Shown here piece after piece: positions 35,226 through 45,578 of a stretch of 64,000 nucleotides of DNA. The translations under genes were made by a program, and so were the position numbers. Source of the DNA: Gentiana macrophylla (Eukaryota > Streptophyta > Magnoliopsida > Gentianales > Gentianaceae); contig CM047809.1 of the NCBI GenBank assembly GCA_026214975.1, forward strand, positions 29,175,977-29,239,976. Reading direction: 5' to 3'. Position 1 is the first letter of the stretch. Each line of letters starts with the position of its first letter. The notes under the pieces were generated by a model, which was not told the origin of the DNA, did not search any database, and saw nothing but the letters and a program-made list of their open reading frames with translations.

Positions 35226-36873
35226 TGCTAGGAGTAATAGCACCGATCGAGACACTCGATCTTTACACAGCAGAAGCTTATGCGATTTACGATATGGGAC
35301 ATAACTAATTAATCCTACGAGAAGGTTAAAGATTTACCTTTTTGGAAAGGAAGAGATAATTGACCAAAGGGAGAAGCCGTGATCTTCCGGATTGTATCTC
35401 CAAGCGACGACTGGTGGATGTCGATCCTCGCTGTAGAATCTCCTCGAATATGCACAAACTAATTTTTCTTCCTTCTAATTTGTAAGTGGCGCATTTTGTG
35501 ATGTATTATTGTGCTAGGAGGAACTCTCTTTATATAGGAAATTAACAAGCCAAGAGAGTTATCCTTTTCACACCACAAAAACCTATTCCCATAAGGAAAA
35601 TATATTTTTGCTACAAAATAAGAGATAATTCCAAAAAATCAATCTCTTAATTTTTCCATTAATTATCCAACAAATAGATAATTAATTAATTACCCATGTG
35701 AGATAATCTATAAAAATTTCTTCTCATAATTATCCACAAAATAGGCGCCACCTTTGTCAATTTTTTAATAGAAAATGTCTTTTCTATTTTACATATTATT
35801 TACCAAATAAATAATATTGCATATTCATTAAATAGATCAACTATTTAATTTAATCTCGAGGTTCCATAAAACGAGAAAATACTCGTGTGTTAGGAGCCAA
35901 CCCTACCAATGGACTATAACTAAGTAGCTATAATAAATTAAATAAAATATTCATCGAACAGAATATTTCTACTTAATTCATTAAATCCGGAATTACGCCA
36001 CCATAAATCCGAAACTGAACTCTATCGATTATAGATATAACTTATTCTCAAAACGTCGAGTCGTGTCGATAAGTGTCCATTGTTATAATCATTACATATA
36101 AACTAACCCTCCATGGACTATCCGTACTGAAGTAGAATTATTTCCGTAAACCTTCTCCAATACATCTTATCCATAGTTACCATTAACCCACGAGTGATCA
36201 ATTAGTTCATAACCCATACGTACTCCCGGGATTGATCAGAGGATCAACAAATAAGGGATTGTCTTTCTACTTCCCGCATGAAGGAATGGACTCCATATCT
36301 GTGAGACACACACTTCTCACTAATTCCAGAATAGTGCCAACGTGAAAATGATTCGGACCGCGCCTCTTAGCGATCTTAACGAACACATCAAACCTTATCC
36401 TGAAACAAGTAGGAGTCTGTAATCACTTCAGGATTAAGGTTAATCCATATATGATCATCTTGTGATTTAATAAGATTTCTCAATCACGGAATTATATGAG
36501 AAAATCAGATTAAATCGGTCCAGTCCTATATGACTCTCATCATATATAAATGCCCCACTTAGACAACCAATGTCGACGGTCCGGATAAGACGGTCACACC
36601 ATAAAGTGTTCTGAGCGCATTAATGGTGGTTTAATCAATAGACCCCATACTTTGATTAACTTCACCACGGACTAACATTTCAAGTGTATTGCTATAAACT
36701 TAATCTTCATGTGTGACACACACTAAGTTATATGGCTACATATGATACGACTTGGGGTTTTCAGTAGTGTATTACTTACAAGCACGAAGCAAGTAATAAG
36801 ATGAGAATAAATCTGTCATTTATTAATTCTAAAAACAATTACATAAATTGTATTTCGGGCGCTACTTCCAACA
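35226..36873 (-). repeat. TE5 5' LTR
   Basis: 1648 bp, the promoter-bearing LTR in minus orientation, matching the left copy. It is followed by the target duplication ATTAC at 36874-36878. Confidence 0.93.
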
Positions 36874-36987
36874 ATTACTTGGTAAATCGGCTTTAGCGGT
36901 TAGCTATGCTATACCCTGCAAGAAGAGCCACGGGACATTTAGTGTGTTTGGTGACATACTTAGTGTGTGTGTATTATATATATATTT

Positions 36988-37035
<48 letters not shown>

Positions 37036-37806
37036 ATGAAAGTATATCATAATTAAACAATGAGTTCTGCCTAATGATCTAAGATAGAAAATTTGGCTTC
37101 GTAACCCGTTATGGCACAATGGTTGTGTATGTATCAATGATTCATTACTCGTAAAAATATTTTATATCACTCGTGTTAGAGTGATTGTGGTTGTAGCATT
37201 ACTTTTTGTTGAATTTAACTTTATTTGATTTTATTTAGAATAAATATATTATCACAACCATTTAGTCACATCGTTTATGTGATTGTATCTTTCTTTTTTT
37301 TTTCTTTCCCTTATCGATCTTCTTTATTAAATTTGAGCCAAAAGGTATGGGGAACAATTCAAACAGAAACAAAACACAACACTTCTTATAATAACAATTT
37401 CTACAATGATTCAATCTAAGGTTCAAATCTAAGGTTCTTTGTGCGAAGAAACATTTTAGAAAAAAAAACATATTACGTCACACATTATGTTTAAGAGATC
37501 TTACCAATAGCATTACCCTTAAATTTTAGGAGAAATTAGTGAGAAGGACAAGAAAAAGGTCTAAATTATGTTGTAACGCCCTTCTTTTGGATACCGAGAT
37601 TATCTAGACATGTAACGTTCGATATGTGACAATTAGAGTAAACCATAAATATCACGAAAGCTCATGTCATATCAGAGTAAATAAAGAACGGGAGGAGAAA
37701 ACTAAGCAGAAGACTCTAGAAATAGACCCTCAGTGTCTTCCAACACAATCAACAAGCAAAATACAACTGTTGTCAAATTAAATAATGAATAACTGACAGT
37801 ATATAC
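36874..37806. other. Intergenic spacer with AT microsatellite
   Basis: A TA dinucleotide run spans about 36990-37033. Near 37570 TGTAACGCCC begins a stretch reminiscent of gypsy LTR remnants, but no border was found. No supported gene. Confidence 0.4.
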
Positions 37807-38080
37807 TACTACCTCCGTCCCACAAAAAATGCCCATTTTCTGAAAATTAATTGCCCATAAAAAGTGTCCATTTAGAAAACCAATTCATCATTTAATGCAC
37901 TTTTTTCAAATATACCACTATCACAACATTTAAGGTTTATATAATCATTTCATATTCCAATAGAGAATTTAATATATGATAGGGGTGAATATGTCCATTA
38001 ACACTTAAAATACAACACATTAATTTCTTAATCTGTGTGTACCACAAAAAATTGACACTTTTTATGGGACGGAGGTAGTA
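37807..38080. mobile_element. Stowaway-type MITE
   Basis: A 274-bp element with perfect 16-bp terminal inverted repeats TACTACCTCCGTCCCA (37807-37822) and its reverse complement (38065-38080). The TIR core CTACCTCCGTCCC and the TA at each edge are the hallmarks of Stowaway elements (Tc1/mariner class, TA target). The inverted similarity extends imperfectly inward. It encodes nothing and would need a mariner transposase in trans. Confidence 0.92.
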
Positions 38081-39569
38081 TCATCCATTACAACAGATTT
38101 TTTCTGAAAAGAAGAAACAATTACATTAGTGGAAACAATGCCTTATTTTGAAACTACAACTATAAAATGAAACTAAAGCATAAAAGACTTTATTGTTCCA
38201 TCCTAAGCTACCACTCTAAACTCGTCATCAAACCAGCATGTATATGCAATCTTCTTATTCTAAAGAAATGAGTGAACACTAGTTAGATACTCAGTAAGAA
38301 AAAAGAAGATCAAAAAAAGAGATTATTGGTTGCTATAAGCCGAGATACATGACATGAATCTACTTATCCAATTACAAAACAATTTAAAAGCCATTAATTA
38401 ACATTGAGAAAACTGCTTTTAAAACATAAAAAGAAAGCCACTTCTAAAACAATTACTTATTAATGCACAAGAAACATGCCTACTTACTAAATTTATTTAT
38501 CTTGCACGTAGTTGTTTGTTTACAATAATCACCTACTTACTATGTTTACCCTACTGATCAAACTTATGTATGCCATCTACTAACCCATATTGTACCTGTT
38601 TACTAACCATAACGTATTCGTGTCTTGATTGTCAAATTCTTGTTTCTTACTAAGTGTGTCTGTCTGTACTGTTCTACCTTGCTCCCGATCCTCGTCTACC
38701 TAGATTTAGAAGCAGGATACAGCTCATCTAGCACGACTAACTACACCTCCATCATGAGACTTACTAATGCCCAAGGCACTCTTGTGATACACCGCCTTAA
38801 GAACTACTTGGCTAATGCGGCTATTCACACTTTCTGACATGGGTCTTAACTGTGACCAATAATGACATGAAAATGGTACTAGGAACACATAAAAACATAA
38901 TCTTGAAAACAAAGATGGAACCTTGTAATAAGAAGAACTCCTGACCTCAATAAAGAGCCGAAACCAAAAGCCAAATGACGAACGAACTACGATCGACTCC
39001 CGAACACTTGTGAATCTACAGAGTAACAGAGATCATATCTACAACTTCATTAGCCCCAACTTAAACAAGATAAAAGCTTTGAATTAAACGAAGGGTTACG
39101 GTGATTACCTTTACGAGAAGAAACTAAGTCCTAAACTGCTCCTGAATTAGAAATCGCTCCGAAACCAGAACTAGGATCTGCATGAAGCCCATAAACTAAG
39201 TAAAACTGCTCCAGATGCTAACACTTAGTGCGCTTTCCGGGAGAGGTTCGGGCAGTGACCCAAGCAAATTTGAAAAACTCAAAAGATGAGATGGGGATGT
39301 CTTGGAGCCTTTTTATAGGTTTCTAGCAGCCCTAGGTCGGTTTTTGCTTACTTAAGGAAAAAAAAAACTTTAAAAAAAAAAAGGAAAATGAAAAGCAAAT
39401 TCCGAATTGTCTAAAAAACCTGTACAAGGAGGTGATAGTTTTACATAAGGTAATATGTCAATTTTTCAAATTTTTTACATTTAAGAGAAACTTATTATAA
39501 AAAAATTTGTACGTGCGCCTGCACAAACAAAAAATTACAATGCAGTTTCTCTTTCATCATCATTTTTAA

Positions 39570-39632
<63 letters not shown>

Positions 39633-39960
39633 TTGATAATTTTTGATAATTTTTTCACCAAATCCATCCACTTCGAGGTTCGAAGCCACTCTAAAGAGGA
39701 GTGGTTATAAGAAAGAGGCCAATCAAGGCGTACCCCGGCAACTCACCTCTATTGATATTTCCTATTATCTGTAGATCGCTTCCAACGCAACTTATTATTT
39801 TGGGGTTGATGTAACTAGGCCAAACCGAAATCCTTTTTAATTTATTCCGTGTTCTTTGTTTCGAGACGAAATTCACTGAGTGAAATTTTGAGAGTGAACC
39901 CCTGCCCGATACCAACAGATCCGAGCACCCAACACGAGCCAACACCAGACCTGTCCAAAA
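38081..39960. other. Intergenic, noncoding; CA/TA microsatellite
   Basis: No recognisable gene. A CA repeat passes into a TA repeat at 39570-39628. Short frames here have no family resemblance. The stretch from 38940 to 39350 reads like untranslated or repeat-derived sequence. Confidence 0.4.
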
Positions 39961-39966
39961 ATCTGT

Positions 39967-40352
39967 CGGCTAGTCAACTTCCACCCGATCAAAATAGATA
40001 AAGATACAATTGAAGACTTTCCAGAACCAGTTGTTCAACACAAGAAAGACAAACCTACTCTCGTTGAAATTGAGAAGAATTTGGGTCAACATAGATTATC
40101 TGATAGCTCTACTTATGAAAACAGTCCTTTTGATGTTATAGTAGATCCATTTGTGCAACTTGAAAATGGACCCGCTGATGCTCCTGCTGAACCTCTGCTA
40201 AACTTGCAGCACGAAAAACAATGTAATGATATCAAACGGAGTCTCAAATCGATAAACACGAAAAAAAATGGTTTAAATTTTATCACATTTGAAGATTTAG
40301 ATGAAAATATACGAATGTTTAGAAATGATGAAGGAAATAGAAAAAACAAAAA
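39967..40352 (+). other. Unrecognised coding-like fragment
   Basis: A plus-strand frame is open from about 39967 to 40536 without a convincing ATG near its start. The first 120 or so codons have protein-like composition (DFPEPVVQHKKDKPTL, FDVIVDPFVQLENG, LNFITFEDLDENIRMF); beyond about 40352 it becomes a Lys/Phe low-complexity tail. It could be one exon of a lost gene. The following 200 bases (40485-40700) also hold short coding-like pieces such as HATQDVVLEPS. I do not recognise the family. Confidence 0.3.
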
Positions 40353-40699
40353 TAAAAAAATGCATAAGCTGTGTGTGTTGGTTATTTTTTTATTTTTTTT
40401 TCCGCATCGCTCTTTCTCTCTCTTTTTGGTTTTTGTTTTCCCTTCTCGTCCTTTAAGCTATAATTTTTTTGGTTTAAATGAGATACATTATCCATGCCAC
40501 GCAAGATGTGGTTCTCGAGCCTTCCGTATGGCTTGAGAGATGAACACCGATTTATGAGGCCTATGTCGATCATCATGATGAAATTCTTCATTACGCCAAT
40601 ATCAAATACTCGAAATTAATTCTCGAAAAAGAAATCTCCAGAACACGATGTTATTGTTCTTGTACATGTTCTTTTGTAAGCACTTGTCAAGCCAGATTG

Positions 40700-41688
40700 G
40701 GACATCGGGAGTGTTGAAAAATTCATATAAATATTATCAGCATATTCTTTTATTCAAAATCTTTTTCAAAAAAAATTGTCATATTTTTTAATTACCTATA
40801 AACAAAAATGATTTGGGCACCGATCATGTGCACCAATCATCCCCTGAAAATTGAATTGCATGGTCCAGCTTATATGTGTTTTTTTAGTTTTTTTTTTAAA
40901 ACCAAATTATTTGGTCCAAAATTAGGCCGGTACACTTTTGTGTACAAAAATTATGTACCTTCATCATCTATAACAAGGATTTGATTTAGTTTGATCAATA
41001 AAAGCAACACCAAACAATTCGGATCTTCTAAATTAGGACGGAACACCCTAAAAAAAATAAGTAGGACTGAACTAGCCGACGATGGTTTTTATTTTCAATG
41101 ATAAAAAACCTTATATAAATCAGTCCAATACACTTATTGTTTTAATCGAATTCATCCGATCATATAAATATAGTCCATCATCCTACCCGAACACTAATTC
41201 TTGGTTCCGTCTTTTTATTTTTTTGGATTGATCACTATATGGAAATTAAAAACTTCATTATATATATAAAAAAAAACACTTGAATCCCAACGTCTTTTTT
41301 TGTAAATAAAAATTTATAAATCCCTAGATAAATAAAATAAAATAAATAAAAACTTAGCCGCCAAGAAATTATTAATCCCTAAAATTGTTAGCATAAATAA
41401 TACGCAGTTAAGATTACACCGCCCGATTTATCTGATTTACCAAATCTACAACACAAACCCTGTGCCCTAACTACCTTTGTCTTTCCTATTTAGATCTCTC
41501 GCCATCTTTATAGAATAACAATCCCTCGTCAATTTTGCTTTTCAATCTTCTTCCTTCCTCGATCGTTTATTCCCAAAACAATCCAAAAGGAAAAACTCTC
41601 AAAAGATCGAAACTTTTGGCTGAATTCATCATAATTGGAAGCTTCAATTTCTTTTACTACTGATCGATCAATTCGGTCTGAAAGTTCC
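40700..41688. other. AT-rich spacer upstream of the kinase gene
   Basis: AT-rich with A and T runs, no gene seen. The last 200 bases include CTTTATAGAATAACA near 41508, a weak TATA candidate for the kinase. Confidence 0.35.
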
Positions 41689-42837
41689 ATGGAGGAGAAA
41701 TACAAGTTTGTAAAAGTGGTTGGTAGAGGCACTTTTGGCTGCGTTTACAGAGCAATTGACAAAGAGACCGGTAAAACCGTAGCAATCAAGAAAATAGAAG
41801 AAAACTATCAACCATGGATCACTTGTTTCAACACAGAAGTGAAGGCGCTTATTAAATTCGGTGGTCATCCAAACATAATCAGCCTTAAAGAAGCCATGAA
41901 AGACGATAGCGACAATACCATGTACTTAGTCTTCGAGTACATGCCTTCAAATCTTTATAACTTTATCAAGAAGAGCAATCAAAAAGGAATCTTCTTTGGC
42001 GAAAAGCAAATTAAAAAGTGGTGCTTCCAAATTCTGAAGGGGTTAGAGTACATTCATAAAGGCGGATACTTTCATCGCGATTTGAAGCCTCAAAATCTGT
42101 TGGTTTCTGGATCCGGGGATGAACTTAAAATAGCTGATTTGGGCAGTGTACGCTTAATTGATGACAAAACTCCATGCAGAGAGAAGGTTGGGACAAGATG
42201 GTATCAAGCTCCTGAGGTTCTATTGGGTTCAAATCATTATGGTCCTGCTGTTGATATGTGGGCGGTGGGTGTAATCCTTGCAGAATTATTCATGGGTCGT
42301 CCTATCTTTCCCGGAAATTCAATTGAAGGTGATCAAGTTAATAAAATATGCACTGTTATTGGGAATCCGACAGCTGTGGATAAACTTTCTTTTGCGGATA
42401 ATGTTAAGAAGTACCAATTTCCTCAAGTATCCTCTGTTAAAAATATGGCTATGTTGATGCCGTCGGCAAGTGAAGATGCAATCAGCCTTATTAAATCGCT
42501 TTGTTCGTGGGATCCATCTAAAAGGCCAAGTGCTGCAGATGCACTTCAACATCAATTCTTTGTTTGCTCTGACAAACTTGTACAGCATCAGGAAGAAAAG
42601 CCGATTCTCAGGCCGCCTCCGCCCGGTTTTCCACTTATTCAGAAGAAGTCTTTAAGGCCACCGCCTCGTGTTCCTTCCATTCCGAAGATTGCTCCCCCAT
42701 CTGGTTCTCCACCTGCTCCGAAGATTCCTCTGCCAGCACACTGTTTTTCACCCGCTCCGAAGATTGCTCCGCCGCCGCCACCACCACTTGCATTACCACA
42801 CATGGTAATAGCACACAACGGGAGCAAGTGTTATTAG
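41689..42837 (+). CDS. MAK/RCK-type (MHK-like) Ser/Thr protein kinase, intronless, with proline-rich tail
   Basis: 382 residues from ATG at 41689; the frame is open upstream to 41635 but only from a TTG, and the second copy starts at the equivalent ATG. Kinase domain 5-292: Gly loop GRGTFG 12-17, Lys34, Glu50, HRDLKPQN 129-136, Asp189 in DMW, and a late MPSASEDAISLI segment typical of MAK/RCK kinases such as plant MHK. Oddities: the metal-binding DFG is DLG (150-152); the activation-loop T-x-Y of the family is R-E-K (164-166); RWYRAPE is RWYQAPE (170-176). Residues about 300-382 are a proline-rich tail with repeated PAPKI and PPPP pieces that could bind SH3, WW or profilin-type partners. Relatives have many introns, so this looks like a retrocopy. 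The frame is fully open, so it may be expressed. Confidence 0.88.
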   Translation: MEEKYKFVKVVGRGTFGCVYRAIDKETGKTVAIKKIEENYQPWITCFNTEVKALIKFGGHPNIISLKEAMKDDSDNTMYLVFEYMPSNLYNFIKKSNQKGIFFGEKQIKKWCFQILKGLEYIHKGGYFHRDLKPQNLLVSGSGDELKIADLGSVRLIDDKTPCREKVGTRWYQAPEVLLGSNHYGPAVDMWAVGVILAELFMGRPIFPGNSIEGDQVNKICTVIGNPTAVDKLSFADNVKKYQFPQVSSVKNMAMLMPSASEDAISLIKSLCSWDPSKRPSAADALQHQFFVCSDKLVQHQEEKPILRPPPPGFPLIQKKSLRPPPRVPSIPKIAPPSGSPPAPKIPLPAHCFSPAPKIAPPPPPPLALPHMVIAHNGSKCY

Positions 42838-43427
42838 GCCAACACCAGAATTCATTACAATTGTTTGAGGGGGCTGCATTAATTTAGGAAAAAAATAGTC
42901 TGAGACCAATATTTGTTGTTGCTTTTGAAAAGCAGCAGTTAGTTGTTTATATATGTGGATGTTCAGATGTTTATTTGCTTCCCATGTAGTATGTATATAA
43001 TTCATCAGAGTAAATATTAGTTGGTTAAAGCGTTGAGTAAATTCCTCTGTGAATCTGTATTGAGGTATTTAATTGCTTTGATAGATATATTGTATGATTG
43101 CATATTTAGTTGTAGGCTGTTGGTTGTGTCTAACAGCCTACTACAACTAACTTGTGTTGTATGTGTTTGATAAAAGTCCTGAATGAGTTACATGCCTTAA
43201 ACTAAAACTAATTAAAGGAGATTTTGTAGACTTGATCCTTTGATTAATCTGATTCATGACAACTTCTGACTTGTTGAATTTGAGCTCAACTTGAATCTTA
43301 ATACTTTAAATTACCCCAACCAAAATACTTTAGATCTTAAAAAGATTACAAAAGCAAGAAAACTGGTAACCTGTATTGAAGATGACTCTCTAGTCTCTAG
43401 TATTAAAGGCATAGGCATTAATTCATC
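42838..43427. other. 3' flank of kinase gene; nothing else seen
   Basis: T-rich sequence expected to hold the kinase 3' UTR. An inverted pair TTAGTTGTAGGCTGTTGG / CCTACTACAACTAA lies at about 43107-43150. No gene. Confidence 0.4.
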
Positions 43428-43585
43428 ATGTCCTTGACAGCTGCATCATCCAAAAACCATTTCTCCAAGAAAGTTAGCAGCATTTCAGACTCCAAATCCA
43501 TGTTATTATCTAGATCATTGAAAAGCCGATTTTCGTGACGATAATTCACCACATCATCCAAAGAATAGCCATCAGAGTTAATACC
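43428..43585 (-). other. Coding-like fragment, unidentified
   Basis: The minus strand is open for about 50 codons with protein-like content (NSDGYSLDDVVNYRH, LESEMLLTFLEKWF). It lies next to the epimerase and MORN gene fragments on the same strand and may be a third captured piece. Not recognised. Confidence 0.3.
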
Positions 43586-43639
43586 TCACATACTTTGTAC
43601 ACTTACTCTTTTTCTATTATGAATGTAAATTAAATGTGT

Positions 43640-43775
43640 CATACCACAATTGTCACGCGATATGAATCCTTCAATAATCGAAGGAAAGCATGAGAACCTA
43701 TGTAACCGGCACCTCCAGTTACTAATTAAGACATGTGTAATTCCTGGTTCGTGATCGAAAAACTGAAATTTTTCT
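43640..43775 (-). pseudogene. UDP-arabinose/xylose 4-epimerase gene fragment
   Basis: The minus strand reads DHEPGITHVL, then after a one-base frame change VTGGAGYIGSHAFLRLLKD and SYRVTIV. This is the N-terminal NAD-binding Rossmann motif (GxxGxxG) of the plant UDP-xylose/UDP-arabinose 4-epimerase family (MUR4-like), which makes UDP-arabinose for cell-wall polymers in the Golgi. Only this roughly 45-residue piece is present, with no catalytic YxxxK part, and it is frameshifted, so it is a fragment and not a gene. Confidence 0.8.
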
Positions 43776-44284
43776 TCAACTGAGATGTGTATAAACAAGC
43801 ATGAACACACCAAATCCGTGCATCTTGTTTGCGAGCCAGGGCCGCCTCCGGGCTCTTTAAACGTTTAAAGGGATACCAACAGATTACCCACCAACACATT
43901 CCAACAATTTGTAGTGGAAACCGAACCTTGCAATCTTGTGGATGAGGAATTTTTCCAATACAGCCAATGGTGTAAATTGTTGGTGTTAAGAGTGTAATTG
44001 TTCAAATACCCTAGTCAATACCTTTCAACTAGACCTTTATGTAAAGGTAATTATTAAACCATATCCATCACACCAGATTCCAAGAACAAGAACAAATAAG
44101 CTTTACCAAACATCTTAATTCAGAAAAGCAAGAAAGAAACATCCTCTTTGGATTCCTCATATCAAATAACCAATAACAAAGAGGCAAGATTTGAACACAA
44201 ATACTCAAATCCCTCAACATATTCTACAAAAAACTAAGAATGCAGCTAAGAAATTTTTGAATTAAAGACGAATACTGACCCTAA

Positions 44285-44430
44285 ACGATAATGGTCAAGG
44301 CCATGTTTGGCACCACATTTGAATAGCCCAACATAACTACTCCCATCTTCACAACTATGAACTCCACATGGCCATTAGACCATTCCCCAGAATACATATC
44401 ACCTGTATAAGACCTATACAACCCAACACC
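44285..44430 (-). pseudogene. MORN-repeat protein gene fragment
   Basis: The minus strand reads YRSYTGDMYSGEWSNGH, a MORN repeat. After a frame change it continues as a second repeat (GSSYVGLFKCGAKHGLDHY). MORN repeats act in membrane or protein contacts, for example in plant SET7/9-like MORN proteins. Only about two repeats remain, in two frames. It lies 0.5 kb from the epimerase fragment and on the same strand. Confidence 0.7.
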
Positions 44431-44497
44431 ATTCAAAAGTGCTAGTAATCCCTTCAAATAACACGACAAATGCCAAAAAAGCACGCAGACACAATGC

Positions 44498-44565
44498 AAC
44501 AAACACTTTTTTTATAGGGTGTCAACAAACACTTTTTTTTCATAGGGTGTCAACAAACACTTTTC
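44498..44565. repeat. Three-copy short tandem repeat, about 29 bp
   Basis: CAACAAACACTTTT occurs three times, the copies separated by TATAGGGTGT or CATAGGGTGT. It lies immediately beside the MORN fragment. Confidence 0.8.
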
Positions 44566-45006
44566 AGGCTGACAAATTAATAAAACAAATAAAATTTAAG
44601 ATCACCATAAAAAACAAGTTGTTATCCAAATCAGAGTTAACGTTCATACACTGGCCCAAAACTGAAAAATCAATTAGCAACTAAAACCAGACAATCAGGT
44701 TTTTGGGGCAAAATTAGGATTTTTGTCCTGTAACTTGGCCTATTTTGGATTTTAGTCCTGCTCCTGCTCCGGTGAGGAAAATGGTCCTCTAACTTGTTTT
44801 TTTTTTTTTTTTTTTTTTTTTTGAAAATAGTCCTATCCGCCGGAAATAGCTGACTAGGCACCGGAATCTTTAAAACACGCTTACGTGGCAGCCACTAGGT
44901 TGCCACATTGAATCCTATGTGGCCGTGGATCCCATTTTACTTTAAAATAATGATTTCTCCTTCCAATTTCATCCATCCAAATATAATTCCTAATTTACTA
45001 ATTTAC
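44566..45006. other. Spacer with poly-T run
   Basis: A run of about 26 T residues lies near 44797-44822, between GTCCTCTAACTTG and GAAAATAGTCC phrases of a kind common in plant dispersed repeats. No gene. Confidence 0.4.
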
Positions 45007-45048
45007 TGAGTGCAAGCTGTTCATGTACCACTCACATCTTGAAGGGGG

Positions 45049-45375
45049 TGTTACAGTATAAAAGCTGATGGGAATGCTGAGTGCACTTTGCTGATCGTAT
45101 AAAGATATCAGTAGCCTGCTAACAACATGAACATCAACAACCTGCTGACAGTATAAACATCAGCAGCCTGCTGATTAGTTAGTTCAATATAGAAAACGGT
45201 TATTTCGTTGTAATATGTTATAACCGTTTGTAACTTACTTGCAACTGATTCATGAAGTGTATGATGTTATAAATACCCCATGATCAGCCACATTGTAAAC
45301 ACCTTGTAACTTTTACTTGATCAATAATAATTCCGCATTTTATTTTGTTTGTTTGTAATTCTACAAACTTCATCA
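45049..45375 (+). repeat. TE6 5' LTR
   Basis: 327 bp beginning TGTTACAGTATAAAAGC and ending CTTCATCA. It contains short CAGC/CTGCTGA direct repeats near 45110-45180 and TTATAAATACCCC (near 45269), a probable promoter box. It differs from the right LTR mostly in 45110-45180. Confidence 0.92.
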
Positions 45376-45387
45376 TGGTATCAGAGC
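45376..45387 (+). other. TE6 primer-binding site
   Basis: TGGTATCAGAGC, complementary to the 3' end of initiator tRNA-Met, immediately after the LTR: the standard copia arrangement. Confidence 0.93.
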
Positions 45388-45578
45388 AGAAATTTGAGAA
45401 TTTCTAAAAGCTTTTCTGCGTGTTTTTGAAGAAACTTGAGAGTGTTCTTCATTTTTTCCCGAGTTTTCAGTTTCTTGAGAGTAAACTGTTATCCTCTTTC
45501 CTGTTTTTTGATCAGTTCTTGATCGTTTCTCCACTATCATCGTTGATTTGAGAATCAATTCTGGAGTTCTTGATAGAC

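Larger units (their letters stand above)
28009..36873 (-). mobile_element. TE5: long-LTR Ty1/copia derivative, almost noncoding
   Basis: Direct repeats at 28009-29693 (1685 bp) and 35226-36873 (1648 bp) start TG and end CA. The flanks carry ATTAC at 28004-28008 and 36874-36878, a perfect 5-bp target duplication. A primer-binding site for initiator tRNA-Met lies just inside the right LTR (35223-35211 on the minus strand, TGGTAGCAGAGCC), and a polypurine tract lies just inside the left LTR, so the element reads right to left. Of the 5.5-kb interior only a decayed RNase H end (about 30260-29880) is recognisably coding; the rest is noncoding, as in large retrotransposon derivatives (LARD-like). 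Confidence 0.92.

Noticed and set aside
36904..37137. Overlapping frames with YIYIYI runs
   Set aside because: Produced by the TA microsatellite.
40081..40536. A 151-residue gene starting at 40081
   Set aside because: The start is TTG and the frame is open upstream; the end is low-complexity. Kept only as an unidentified coding-like fragment.
41635..41688. Extended N-terminus of the kinase
   Set aside because: The extension would start at TTG; the ATG at 41689 matches the start of the second kinase copy.
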